This document shows positions 1 to 8,653 of a stretch of 10,004 nucleotides of DNA, piece by piece (position 1 is the stretch's first letter; each line of letters opens with the position of its first letter). Origin of the DNA: an uncultured Bacilli bacterium. GTDB taxonomy: Bacteria; Bacillota_I; Bacilli_A; RF39; UBA660. The position numbers were made by a program, and so were the translations under genes. Location: NCBI GenBank assembly GCA_947632685.1, contig CANRQD010000047.1:1-10004 (forward strand), in the 5' to 3' direction. The notes beneath the pieces were generated by a model. That model was not told the origin of the DNA. It did not search any database and saw only the letters and a list, made by a program, of their open reading frames with translations.

Positions 1-1504
1 TGCATTACTTGTTGTTGATGCATCTCAAGGAATTGAAGCTCAAACCCTAGCTAATCTATATTTAGCACTTGATAATGGATTAAAAGTTATTCCTGTTATT
101 AACAAAATAGATTTGCCTAATGCTGATATAGATAAAGTTAAAAAAGAATTAGAAAATATAGGGTTTTCTCAAAATGAAATTATTTTAACTAGTGCTAAAA
201 CTGGTGTTGGAATTGATGATTTACTAAAATCAATTGTTACTAATATACCTTCACCAAATGGAAATTTAAATTCACCATTACGTGCCTTAATATTTGATAG
301 TGTTTTTGATTCATATCGTGGTGTTATTACAAGTATTAGGGTAGTTGATGGATCAATAAAAGTAGGAGATACTATTTTGATGATGGAAACAGGAGCAACG
401 TATGAAGTTATAGGATTAAGTATTAATACACCGAAAGAATTGAATGTTAAATCATTAGTATCTGGAGAAGTTGGCTATCTATATGCATCAATTAAAAGTA
501 TAGAAGATGTAAAAGTAGGTGATACAATTACTTTAAAAGATAATCCTGCATCCTCTATGCTACCAGGATATAAAGAAATGAAACCAATGGTATATTGTGG
601 GTTATATCCAATAGAATCTAATAAATTTGAAGATTTACGTGAAGCTTTAGAAAAATTAAAATTAAATGATGCATCTTTGTCTTTTGAACCAGAAACTTCT
701 AAAGCTTTAGGTTTTGGATTTAGATGTGGTTTTTTAGGACTTTTACATATGGAAATTATTGAGGAAAGAATTGAAAGAGAGTTTAACATTGAATTAATTG
801 CAACATCACCTTCAGTAGTATATGAAATATTACTTACAGATAAAACTAAATTAGTAGTCGATTCTCCAGTAAAAATGCCAGATCGTGGTATTATTTCAAA
901 AACGTATGAGCCTTATGTTAAAACAAGTATTTTTTCACCTAAAGAGTATATTGGTCCAATAATGGAACTATGCCAAGATAGAAGAGGGAAATTTATTAAC
1001 ATGGATTATTTAGATTCAACCAGAGTTACAATTTACTATGAAATACCATTATCTGAGATTGTATATGATTTCTTTGATAAATTAAAATCATATTCAAAAG
1101 GTTATGCTTCATTTGATTATGAATTTATTGGATATAAAGAGAGTAATTTAGTAAAAATGGATATTTTGTTAAATGGAGAAATTGTAGATGCGTTATCTGT
1201 TATTGTTCATAAAGATTTTGCATATAAACGAGGGAAGATAGTTGTAGAAAAATTAAAAGAAATAATACCAAGACAACTATTTGAAGTTCCTATTCAAGCT
1301 GCAATTGGAAATCATGTAATAGCTCGTGAAACTATAAAAGCTATGAGAAAAAATGTACTTGCTAAATGCTATGGTGGAGATATTACTCGTAAGAAAAAAT
1401 TGTTAGAGAAACAAAAAGCTGGTAAAAAACGAATGAAGCAAATTGGAAGTGTTGAAGTACCACAAGAAGCATTTTTATCTATACTTTCTACAAGTGAAAA
1501 ATAA
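1..1504 (+). CDS. lepA: Elongation factor 4 (LepA), 5'-truncated by window edge
   Basis: LepA/EF4 is a ribosome-bound GTPase related to EF-G that acts on elongating or initiating ribosomes. The frame is open from base 2, so 500 residues are visible. Against about 600 for the family, roughly the first 100 (P-loop, switch I, DTPGH) lie before the window. The visible part begins in the G domain with ALLVVDASQGIEAQT, then the G4 motif NKIDLPNAD and the G5 motif SAKTGVG. Beta-barrel and EF-G-like domains follow, including LGFGFRCGFLGLLHMEI. The LepA-specific C-terminal domain follows, with the conserved stretch CYGGDITRKKKLLEKQKAGK and the ending VPQEAFLSIL. A TTG at 113 could pass for a start codon but lies inside the G4 motif and is not the real start. 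hemW follows 16 bp downstream, a lepA-hemW order common in Firmicutes. Identification is secure. Confidence 0.97.
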   Translation, partial: ALLVVDASQGIEAQTLANLYLALDNGLKVIPVINKIDLPNADIDKVKKELENIGFSQNEIILTSAKTGVGIDDLLKSIVTNIPSPNGNLNSPLRALIFDSVFDSYRGVITSIRVVDGSIKVGDTILMMETGATYEVIGLSINTPKELNVKSLVSGEVGYLYASIKSIEDVKVGDTITLKDNPASSMLPGYKEMKPMVYCGLYPIESNKFEDLREALEKLKLNDASLSFEPETSKALGFGFRCGFLGLLHMEIIEERIEREFNIELIATSPSVVYEILLTDKTKLVVDSPVKMPDRGIISKTYEPYVKTSIFSPKEYIGPIMELCQDRRGKFINMDYLDSTRVTIYYEIPLSEIVYDFFDKLKSYSKGYASFDYEFIGYKESNLVKMDILLNGEIVDALSVIVHKDFAYKRGKIVVEKLKEIIPRQLFEVPIQAAIGNHVIARETIKAMRKNVLAKCYGGDITRKKKLLEKQKAGKKRMKQIGSVEVPQEAFLSILSTSEK

Positions 1505-1510
1505 TATTTT

Positions 1511-1517
1511 AGGTGAT
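1511..1517 (+). promoter_or_regulatory. Ribosome binding site that fixes the hemW start
   Basis: AGGTGAT lies 3 nt before the ATG at 1521. It matches the right-hand part of the extended Shine-Dalgarno (AAGGAGGTGATC), which explains the short spacing. The frame also has an upstream ATG at 1443, but that lies inside lepA and would add 26 residues before the conserved YIHIPFC motif, so 1521 is preferred. Confidence 0.75.
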
Positions 1518-1520
1518 AAT

Positions 1521-2606
1521 ATGATAAAAAGTTGCTATATACATATACCATTTTGTGATAATATTTGTTCATACTGTGATTTTTGTAAATTGTTTTATAA
1601 TGAAAAAATAGTAGATAATTATTTATTACATTTAGAAAAAGAAATAAAAAATATTTATAAAAATGATTTATTAGATACAATTTATATTGGAGGAGGAACA
1701 CCTTCTTCTTTAAATCTAAAGCAGTTAGATAAATTATTTAATATACTAAGTATATTAAGAAAATCTGATAATATAGAATATACAATAGAATGTAATTTCG
1801 ATAATATATCTATAGAAAAATTAAAATTATTTAAAAAATATGGTATTAATAGACTTAGTTTTGGATTGGAATCAACTATAAAAAATAATTTAGATGTTTT
1901 AGATAGAAAAATATCTAAAACAAATGTAAAAAAAGTTATAAAAGAATGTAGAACGTTAGGATTTAATAATATTAATATTGATTTAATTTATGCAATACCA
2001 AATGAAACTATAAAAGATTTAGAAAATGATTTAGATTTTGTTTTATCCTTAAATGTTGAACATATATCTACATATTCACTTATAATAGAAGAACATACTA
2101 AATTATTTATTAATAATGTAAAATATATATCAGAAGAATTAGATTATAAAATGTATAAATTAATATGTGATAAATTAAGTAATTATAATCACTATGAAAT
2201 AAGTAATTTTGCTAAAAATGGTTATTATTCTAGACACAATATGTGCTATTGGAGGAATAATAATTATTATGGGTTTGGTTTAGGTGCATCTTCATATATT
2301 TTAAATAGGCGTATCAATAATACCAGGAGTATAACTAAATATTTAGCTGATAAATATATTTTAGATTATGAAAAACTCAATAAATCTGATATAATTAGTT
2401 ATGAAATGATTCTAGGCTTAAGACTTATTGAAGGTATTAATAAAAAATCATTTTTAAAAAAATATAATAAAGATATTTATAAATTATTTAATATAAAAAA
2501 GCTAATTAATGATGGATTACTTATTGATAATGGAACAAATATATATATTCCATTAGATAAAGTATATATAAGTAATGAAATACTAATTAATTTTATAAAG
2601 GAGTAG
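1521..2606 (+). CDS. hemW: HemW-like radical SAM protein (heme chaperone; formerly HemN-like oxygen-independent coproporphyrinogen oxidase)
   Basis: A 361-residue protein of the HemN/HemW radical SAM family. HemW members bind heme and an Fe4S4 cluster and are thought to deliver heme to target proteins; many are misannotated as coproporphyrinogen III oxidase. The N-terminus has YIHIPFC with the CX3CX2C cluster motif (C12, C16, C19). The SAM-binding motif YIGGGTPSS follows at about 55-63, and the family signature around HNMCYWRNNNYYGFGLGASS lies in the C-terminal half. The cysteine motif reads CDFCK, so the extra C22 is not the CXC arrangement that marks true HemN. Length is close to the usual 370-380. 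It lies 16 bp after lepA and 6 bp before the HD gene, so it is probably co-transcribed with both. No other heme gene is in the window, so its actual partner is unknown. Confidence 0.9.
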   Translation: MIKSCYIHIPFCDNICSYCDFCKLFYNEKIVDNYLLHLEKEIKNIYKNDLLDTIYIGGGTPSSLNLKQLDKLFNILSILRKSDNIEYTIECNFDNISIEKLKLFKKYGINRLSFGLESTIKNNLDVLDRKISKTNVKKVIKECRTLGFNNINIDLIYAIPNETIKDLENDLDFVLSLNVEHISTYSLIIEEHTKLFINNVKYISEELDYKMYKLICDKLSNYNHYEISNFAKNGYYSRHNMCYWRNNNYYGFGLGASSYILNRRINNTRSITKYLADKYILDYEKLNKSDIISYEMILGLRLIEGINKKSFLKKYNKDIYKLFNIKKLINDGLLIDNGTNIYIPLDKVYISNEILINFIKE

Positions 2607-2612
2607 TGTAGT

Positions 2613-3194
2613 ATGAATAATGAAGAATATTTTATAAAAGAACTTGAATATATAAAGGATAAGAGAGTTAAGGAATCATTGATTTATATGATTAATAAGT
2701 TACCTGATTATTTTTTTATAGTACCTGCATCATCAACAGGTAAATATCATCCTGAATATGCCCAAGGAGAAGGTGGTCTCCTTCGTCATACGAAAGCAGC
2801 AGTTAGAATTGCTTATGAATTATTAAGTGATCCTGCAATAGGTAATAAATATACTGATATTGAAAAAGATTTAATGCTTATGGGACTTTTATTGCATGAT
2901 GGATTAAAACATGGTAAGGAAGAATCAAAATATACAAAATTTGATCATCCTATTTTAATGGCTAATTATATTGAAGAAGAAAAAAATAATTTAGCTATTA
3001 ATGATAGTGAGGTAGAGTTAGTTGAATCAGTTATAAAAACACATATGGGTCCTTGGACTACTGATTATGAAGGTAATGAAATATTAGAAAAACCAAAGAC
3101 AAAATATCAAAATTTTGTTCATATGTGTGATTATTTGGCAAGTAAAAAATGTATAATATTACCATTTGATGAAGATGATAATATTAGTGTCTAA
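2613..3194 (+). CDS. HD-domain metal-dependent phosphohydrolase, single domain
   Basis: A 193-residue soluble protein that is almost entirely one HD domain. The metal ligand series is visible: H59 (LLRHT), H95-D96 (LLLHDG), H112 (FDHP), H144 (KTHMG), H170 and D173 (HMCDYLAS). This order resembles the HD module of YhaM-type 3'-5' exoribonucleases, but the OB-fold nucleic-acid-binding domain of YhaM is absent. HD proteins of this kind hydrolyse phosphate esters of nucleotides or nucleic acids; the substrate here cannot be read from sequence. A good AAAGGAG (2597-2603) sits 9 nt before the ATG, overlapping the end of hemW, so translation is likely linked to the lepA-hemW transcript. A nucleotide-related role would suit the thymidylate kinase two genes downstream, but that is only inference. 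The domain call is firm; the function is unknown. Confidence 0.85.
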   Translation: MNNEEYFIKELEYIKDKRVKESLIYMINKLPDYFFIVPASSTGKYHPEYAQGEGGLLRHTKAAVRIAYELLSDPAIGNKYTDIEKDLMLMGLLLHDGLKHGKEESKYTKFDHPILMANYIEEEKNNLAINDSEVELVESVIKTHMGPWTTDYEGNEILEKPKTKYQNFVHMCDYLASKKCIILPFDEDDNISV

Positions 3195-3205
3195 ATTTGT
3201 AAAAA

Positions 3206-3211
3206 TATAAT
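3206..3211 (+). promoter_or_regulatory. Possible -10 box upstream of the exported protein gene
   Basis: The 79-bp gap 3195-3273 contains a perfect TATAAT at 3206-3211. The best -35 candidate, TTAGTG at 3184-3189 (spacer 16), is weak and lies in the end of the HD gene. It would give a leader of about 55 nt. In DNA this AT-rich, such a hexamer can occur by chance. Confidence 0.3.
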
Positions 3212-3273
3212 ACTTCTATTGTATATTTATGTAATTTTTGATACTCTATATATTAGTATAGGTAGGTGTTTAT

Positions 3274-3888
3274 ATGAATAACAATAAAAAGAATATTGAA
3301 ACTAAAAATCAAATTGTTTTTTCTTTAATAGGTGTATTTATATTAATATTGGCTGTATTTGGTATATCATATGCTGTATGGAATTATAGTGCTGAAGGTA
3401 AAAAAGAAAATGTAATAAAAACAGGGAGTGTTTTATTTTCTTATAAAGAGAATGAAGATAGATATATTAATCTTGAAAATGCTGAACCAATATCAGATTC
3501 AGAGGGTATAGAATTAGATGATGAAAATAGTGTGTTTGAATTTAATGTTTCTGCTAAACAAAAAGGTCTAGCTGGAATTACTTATTATATTTATGCAGAA
3601 CCAGATGAGGATAATACTTTATCCGGTGATTTTGTGAAGCTTTATTTGACTGATAAAGATGATAAATCTGTTGATTATTATACTGATGAAGAAATACCAG
3701 TATATAATAAGTTAGGTGACTATTATTGTGGTGATGATAAAAAATGTAAACTTATTTATAAATCAGATTTTAAAACAGAAGATTTTAGTGATGATTACAA
3801 ATTAAGAATATGGTTAAGTTCTGAATATAGTGATAATGAGAGTCAAAAAAACTTTGCTTTTAAAGTAAACGTTAAAGGTGATGCTTAA
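3274..3888 (+). CDS. Small exported/anchored protein, TasA/camelysin-like N-terminus
   Basis: A 204-residue protein with a short charged N-terminus, one hydrophobic segment (about residues 14-33) and an acidic, Tyr/Asp-rich extracytoplasmic part. Right after the hydrophobic stretch comes SYAVWNYSAEGKKENVIKTG, then SVLFSYKE. This layout resembles SipW-dependent TasA/camelysin-type proteins (signal segment, then a Y-A-Y/F-S-x-T-type junction, then N-x-F/I-x-T-G). Recognition is by pattern only and the family assignment is tentative. Two cysteines, C152 and C158, could form a small disulfide loop. Its RBS is AGGTAGGTG (3260-3268), 5 nt before the ATG. It ends 3 bp before the thymidylate kinase gene, whose RBS lies inside this gene's last codons, so the two are translated from one message. 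No SipW-type signal peptidase or sortase is visible. Function is unknown: possibly a fibre or surface component, or a membrane-anchored lipoprotein-like adaptor. Confidence 0.7.
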   Translation: MNNNKKNIETKNQIVFSLIGVFILILAVFGISYAVWNYSAEGKKENVIKTGSVLFSYKENEDRYINLENAEPISDSEGIELDDENSVFEFNVSAKQKGLAGITYYIYAEPDEDNTLSGDFVKLYLTDKDDKSVDYYTDEEIPVYNKLGDYYCGDDKKCKLIYKSDFKTEDFSDDYKLRIWLSSEYSDNESQKNFAFKVNVKGDA

Positions 3889-3891
3889 AAT

Positions 3892-4572
3892 ATGAAAGGT
3901 AAAATAATAGTAATCGAAGGTACGGATTGTTCTGGTAAAGAAACACAATCAAAACTATTGAAAGAAAAACTGGAATCAATGGGAAAAAAAGTAATCAGAT
4001 TTTATTTTCCATATTATGAAAGTCCAACTGGAAAAATTATTGGAGGACCATATTTAGGTAAAAAAGAAATATGTGAATCATATTTTTCAGAGAAATCTTC
4101 TAAGATTGATCCATATGTATCTTGTCTATATTATGCTGCTGATAGAAAATATAATATGGATAATGTAATTTCTAAATATATTAATGATGGTTATATAGTT
4201 ATATTGGATAGATATACTACTTCAAATATGGCACATCAAGGTGGTAAAATATTTGATAAAGATGAACGATTTAATATGTATCAATGGATAGATAAATTAG
4301 AATACTGGTTATTAAAACTTCCTAAACCTGATATTACTATTTTTCTTCATATGCCTTTTGAATATTCTAATAAACTGATGGAAAATAGAACTTATATTGA
4401 CGATAATGAAAAAGATGAAAAATTTTTAAAAAATTCTGAAGAGGCATATATTGAATTATCTCAACTTTATAATTGGGATACAATTGAATGTGTAATTGAC
4501 AATAATATAAAAACTATAGAAGAAATTAATAATGATATAATGACTATATTAAAGGAAAAAATTGAATTATAA
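3892..4572 (+). CDS. tmk: Thymidylate kinase-like (dTMP kinase) P-loop NMP kinase
   Basis: A 226-residue cytosolic kinase predicted to convert dTMP to dTDP with ATP, a step needed for DNA synthesis. The P-loop reads GTDCSGKETQS (residues 10-20), the DR(Y/W) motif is D106-R107-Y108 in LDRYTTSNMAHQGGK, and an acidic lid-like stretch follows at about 168-182. The residue after GK is Glu rather than the usual Ser/Thr, with Thr18 next. A similar GKQT form is known in a Firmicute thymidylate kinase subgroup, so this is a lineage variant rather than clear loss of function. The RBS AAAGGTGAT (3874-3882) lies within the end of the upstream gene, 9 nt before the ATG. A strong hairpin follows the stop codon. 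A second, canonical tmk may exist elsewhere in the genome, so the exact substrate is less certain than the family. Confidence 0.85.
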   Translation: MKGKIIVIEGTDCSGKETQSKLLKEKLESMGKKVIRFYFPYYESPTGKIIGGPYLGKKEICESYFSEKSSKIDPYVSCLYYAADRKYNMDNVISKYINDGYIVILDRYTTSNMAHQGGKIFDKDERFNMYQWIDKLEYWLLKLPKPDITIFLHMPFEYSNKLMENRTYIDDNEKDEKFLKNSEEAYIELSQLYNWDTIECVIDNNIKTIEEINNDIMTILKEKIEL

Positions 4573-4576
4573 AGAT

Positions 4577-4608
4577 AAAAAACTAAGAAATTGAATCTTA
4601 GTTTTTTC
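4577..4608. terminator. Bidirectional rho-independent terminator between convergent genes
   Basis: A 12-bp perfect inverted repeat (AAAAAACTAAGA, loop AATTGAA, TCTTAGTTTTTT) starts 4 bp after the thymidylate kinase stop and lies 15 bp beyond the stop of the convergent ATPase gene. The A-run on one arm and T-run on the other give a U-tract in both directions, so it should end both transcripts. Confidence 0.88.
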
Positions 4609-4622
4609 TAATAATTTTAATA

Positions 4623-6482
<1,860 letters not shown>

Positions 6483-6497
6483 AATTTCAACCCCTTT

Positions 6498-6541
6498 TTG
6501 TTTACTTTCTTATGGTATTTTATCTTATTTTATTATATAAT
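6498..6541 (+). promoter_or_regulatory. Candidate promoter region for the prepilin genes
   Basis: Two plus-strand options overlap. One is TTGTTT (6498-6503), 17 bp, TATCTT (6521-6526). The other is a perfect TATAAT (6536-6541) with a poor -35 region. The second shares a 14-bp palindrome with the -10 of the opposing ATPase promoter. Which one is used cannot be decided by eye. Confidence 0.4.
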
Positions 6542-6543
6542 AA
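6530..6543. other. 14-bp perfect palindrome at the overlap of divergent -10 boxes
   Basis: TTATTATATAATAA is its own reverse complement. It contains TATAAT on the plus strand (6536-6541) and on the minus strand (6532-6537). It could be a regulator site or simply the result of two face-to-face -10 boxes in AT-rich DNA. Confidence 0.6.
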
Positions 6544-6560
6544 TTTTAAGATAATATCAA
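6532..6560 (-). promoter_or_regulatory. Sigma-A-type promoter of the ATPase gene
   Basis: Read on the minus strand, TTGATA (plus 6555-6560) and TATAAT (plus 6532-6537) are separated by exactly 17 bp. The match to the housekeeping consensus is near perfect. Transcription would start near 6525, about 40 nt before the ATPase start codon. Confidence 0.8.
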
Positions 6561-6577
6561 GAATAGGAGTATAAAAT

Positions 6578-7159
6578 ATGAAAAAAATTAATACTAAAGG
6601 ATTTGCTTTGGTTGAAACATTGATTGTATCAGCATTTGTTGTTAGCATATTCACAATTATGTATACTAATTTTTATCCTATAATGGGTGAATATGAAAAA
6701 AGAGAAAACTATGATGATATTGGACTTTTATATAGTTCTAATTTATTTAAGGGTTTAATAGAAAAAAATAAAAGCTATTCTAATATGAATCAAAAAATAA
6801 ATTCCGTAATAAGAAGTACTTCCCCTTTAGCATATGTTGAATTAACTCAAACTGATTTTAATCCTAGTGATTATACATCAGGTAATAATTCTTCTAGAGA
6901 TTGTTTTAATGTTTTAGTTAAAAATGCAGAAGTTGACACTATTTATTTAACATCATATAAAATTAGTATTTTAAAAAATGCAAATTTAGATGTTCAGACA
7001 AAAGATTATATTAATTCATTACCAAACTATTCAAATAGTAATCCTGGTAGCTTAGGTTGTAGAATTATTGTTAAATATAAATCTGAAGGTAATAGAGAAA
7101 GTAATAAAAATAAAGATAATGATTATAGATATTCAACGATTGGAGTTGGTTGTAATTGA
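6578..7159 (+). CDS. Type IV prepilin-like protein (first of pair)
   Basis: A 193-residue protein with a class III (type IV pilin) signal peptide: short basic leader MKKINTKG, predicted cleavage after G8, mature start FALVE with the required Glu at +5 (E13), then a hydrophobic helix to about residue 28. Prepilin peptidase would cleave it at the membrane, and the mature protein would join a pilus or pseudopilus driven by the divergent ATPase. Beyond the helix no family is recognised. Cysteines C109, C161 and C192 could give disulfides. The RBS AGGAG (6565-6569) is 8 nt before the ATG. The stop TGA overlaps the TTG start of the next prepilin gene by 4 bp. The single N-terminal helix and modest size fit a minor or ComG-like pilin better than a major pilin, but this is inference. 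Confidence 0.85.
   Translation: MKKINTKGFALVETLIVSAFVVSIFTIMYTNFYPIMGEYEKRENYDDIGLLYSSNLFKGLIEKNKSYSNMNQKINSVIRSTSPLAYVELTQTDFNPSDYTSGNNSSRDCFNVLVKNAEVDTIYLTSYKISILKNANLDVQTKDYINSLPNYSNSNPGSLGCRIIVKYKSEGNRESNKNKDNDYRYSTIGVGCN
7142..7159 (+). promoter_or_regulatory. RBS and TTGA stop-start overlap joining the prepilin genes
   Basis: GGAG at 7142-7145 precedes a TTG start at 7156 by 10 nt. The bases TTGA (7156-7159) hold the start of the second prepilin and the TGA stop of the first, which suggests translational coupling. No ATG in this frame precedes the conserved prepilin leader, so TTG is the only sensible start. Confidence 0.75.
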
Positions 7160-7707
7160 AAAAATTAAATAATCGTGGTTTAACTGTAGTTGAAGTAATT
7201 ATATGCTTTTCAATAACAGCGGTTATAGTTGTTTCATTATTTAAAATAATTGCTAATTATAATGACAAGCAGTATATAGAATCAAATAAAAATCAAGTTA
7301 TTACTTATAAAAACATAGTTACGAAAACAATTCAGTCTGATATCATAAATAATAAAGGTATAAGTACTTTAAATAGTAATATTAATGATAATTATGATTC
7401 TATGTATAATAGTGGAATAATTAGTATAGGATTTAATTATACTAATGGTAAAAGTGCTAGTATAGAAATTAATGTTAAAGAAGGACAAGAATATATTTAT
7501 TTTGTTAATTCAAATAATGAAAAAGAAAAATTCCCTTTAAGCGATATTGGGAATGGGGTTGTTTTTAATGAACCAAAAATCGATTATGATCTTGATAATG
7601 CTTTATTAAATATATATGTTGGTATAAATCATCCTGATTTAGGTGATAAATATTCAGTATTGGATATGGTTTTACCTTTAACCTCAAAGTGGAACAAAGT
7701 TTATTAG
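7156..7707 (+). CDS. Type IV prepilin-like protein (second of pair), TTG start
   Basis: A 183-residue protein with the same leader design: MKKLNNRG, predicted cleavage after G8, mature start LTVVE with Glu at +5 (E13), and a hydrophobic helix of about 20 residues (IICFSITAVIVVSLF). The rest is a polar, Asn/Tyr-rich domain with no family I can name, and without the cysteine pairs of its neighbour. It starts at TTG within the stop codon of the first prepilin, so the pair is probably made together and may assemble together as minor pilins. It ends in TAG at 7705-7707, which overlaps the stop codon of the convergent YlbJ-like gene by 3 bp. No terminator is visible after it. The prepilin call is firm from the leader; its place in the pilus is unknown. 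Confidence 0.85.
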   Translation: MKKLNNRGLTVVEVIICFSITAVIVVSLFKIIANYNDKQYIESNKNQVITYKNIVTKTIQSDIINNKGISTLNSNINDNYDSMYNSGIISIGFNYTNGKSASIEINVKEGQEYIYFVNSNNEKEKFPLSDIGNGVVFNEPKIDYDLDNALLNIYVGINHPDLGDKYSVLDMVLPLTSKWNKVY

Positions 7708-8609
7708 ATTAGATAAATTAAATAAAATATAATAACTGATAATCCTACTTGTGATATTCTTCCTAATAAAAAGTTTTTATATTTTATTTTTGTTTTTTCT
7801 ATTATATTTAACACTTGCATATGTATATTTATTCCACCAAAACCTATAAATGTTAAAATTAGAATGGCTTTAAATAATTCATTATCTATTAAATTTAAGG
7901 TATTTACTCCTTTAGTAATATCAAAAAATCCATTTATTAATATATTTTGAATCGGTGATAAATCAATATACGTTGTAATTAATCCTGATATAATAAAGAA
8001 AAAACAGGTATTACCTAATATTATTGATAATAATTTTAGAGAAGATATAATTGAGTTAGATAAAATATTTGAAAAACTATCTGTAATTTTTAGCTCAATA
8101 CTAGTTGTCTTTTCTTTTTCTTTTGGTCTTATAATAATACCTATAATTATATTTGAAACTATATGTGCAATTAAAATCATATAAGTAATTTTTATATTAG
8201 TAAATAATTTACTACTAATAGCTATAACAAATAAAGGATTAGAAAAATGTGTAAATGTAATTAAATAATTTGCCTGATTAAGATTTAAAATATTTTTATT
8301 ATATAATTCAGTTATATATTTAGAACCACTAGGAAATCCTGATAATATACTCATTATTATTACAAAATTAGATGAATTAGAAGTATGAAATAAAAAATTA
8401 GTTATTTTTGAAAAATATTTATTTAAAGTTTCACAAAAATTGTAATTTATTAGGATATTACTTATTAAAAAAAATGGAAAAATAGAAGGAAATAGAACAT
8501 ATATAAAAGTATTTACTGCAGAATTAACTTCATTTAAAATTAATTTAGAATTAAATATTAATGACAAGAATACGACAAATATTATTATTTGTATGAACTT
8601 ATTTTTCAT
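7704..8609 (-). CDS. ylbJ: YlbJ-like polytopic membrane protein (nucleoside-recognition 'Gate' domain family)
   Basis: A 301-residue membrane protein with about seven or eight hydrophobic segments. Family motifs appear in order: LFPSIFPFFLIS (39-50), SGFPSGSKYITELY (90-103), FSNPLFVI (122-129), a D-x-x-x-G segment at 230-234, and GFGGINIHMQV (256-266). The last matches the GFGGLS-H-Q signature of YlbJ, known in Bacillus subtilis as a sporulation integral membrane protein. The family also occurs outside spore formers, and its substrate is not established. B. subtilis YlbJ is about 400 residues, so this is a shorter form. The RBS GGTGAT (plus 8612-8617) lies 2 nt before the ATG. The gene diverges from a YlbL-like protease gene; ylbJ and ylbL are close neighbours in B. 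subtilis, which supports the call. No terminator is visible at its 3' end. Confidence 0.82.
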   Translation of the reverse strand: MKNKFIQIIIFVVFLSLIFNSKLILNEVNSAVNTFIYVLFPSIFPFFLISNILINYNFCETLNKYFSKITNFLFHTSNSSNFVIIMSILSGFPSGSKYITELYNKNILNLNQANYLITFTHFSNPLFVIAISSKLFTNIKITYMILIAHIVSNIIIGIIIRPKEKEKTTSIELKITDSFSNILSNSIISSLKLLSIILGNTCFFFIISGLITTYIDLSPIQNILINGFFDITKGVNTLNLIDNELFKAILILTFIGFGGINIHMQVLNIIEKTKIKYKNFLLGRISQVGLSVIIFYLIYLI

Positions 8610-8633
8610 AAATCACCAACTTTTTGATATAAT
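8605..8633 (+). promoter_or_regulatory. Extended -10 promoter of the protease gene
   Basis: TGATATAAT (8625-8633) is a full extended -10 element. A weak -35, TTCATA (8605-8610), sits 17 bp upstream, inside the start of the divergent gene. Transcription would begin near 8640, leaving a leader of only about 14 nt that just includes AAGGA (8641-8645). Confidence 0.6.
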
Positions 8634-8653
8634 TAATTATAAGGACTGATTAT

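Noticed and set aside
113..115. TTG as a start of a short LepA
   Set aside because: Conserved LepA sequence continues upstream in the same frame to the window edge, so the gene is cut by the window and does not start here.
475..789. Open frame of 104 codons on the minus strand
   Set aside because: It lies fully inside conserved lepA coding sequence on the other strand, has no RBS or recognisable motif, and is an antisense shadow.
1443..1520. Upstream extension of hemW to an ATG inside lepA
   Set aside because: The extra 26 residues are not family-like, and a good RBS sits just before the ATG at 1521.
1369..1701. Open frame of 110 codons on the minus strand
   Set aside because: It overlaps the end of lepA and the start of hemW. 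Its composition (Tyr, Phe, Leu, Asn) is what antisense AT-rich DNA gives.
3195..3273. Possible terminator or riboswitch in the gap before the exported protein gene
   Set aside because: Only weak, bulged pairings such as ATAC/GTAT are present, with no stable stem and no conserved riboswitch core.
6578..7707. Prepilin pair as a frameshifted single gene
   Set aside because: Each has its own complete leader (basic start, Gly, hydrophobic helix with Glu at +5) and full-length domain, so these are two genes with a TTGA overlap.
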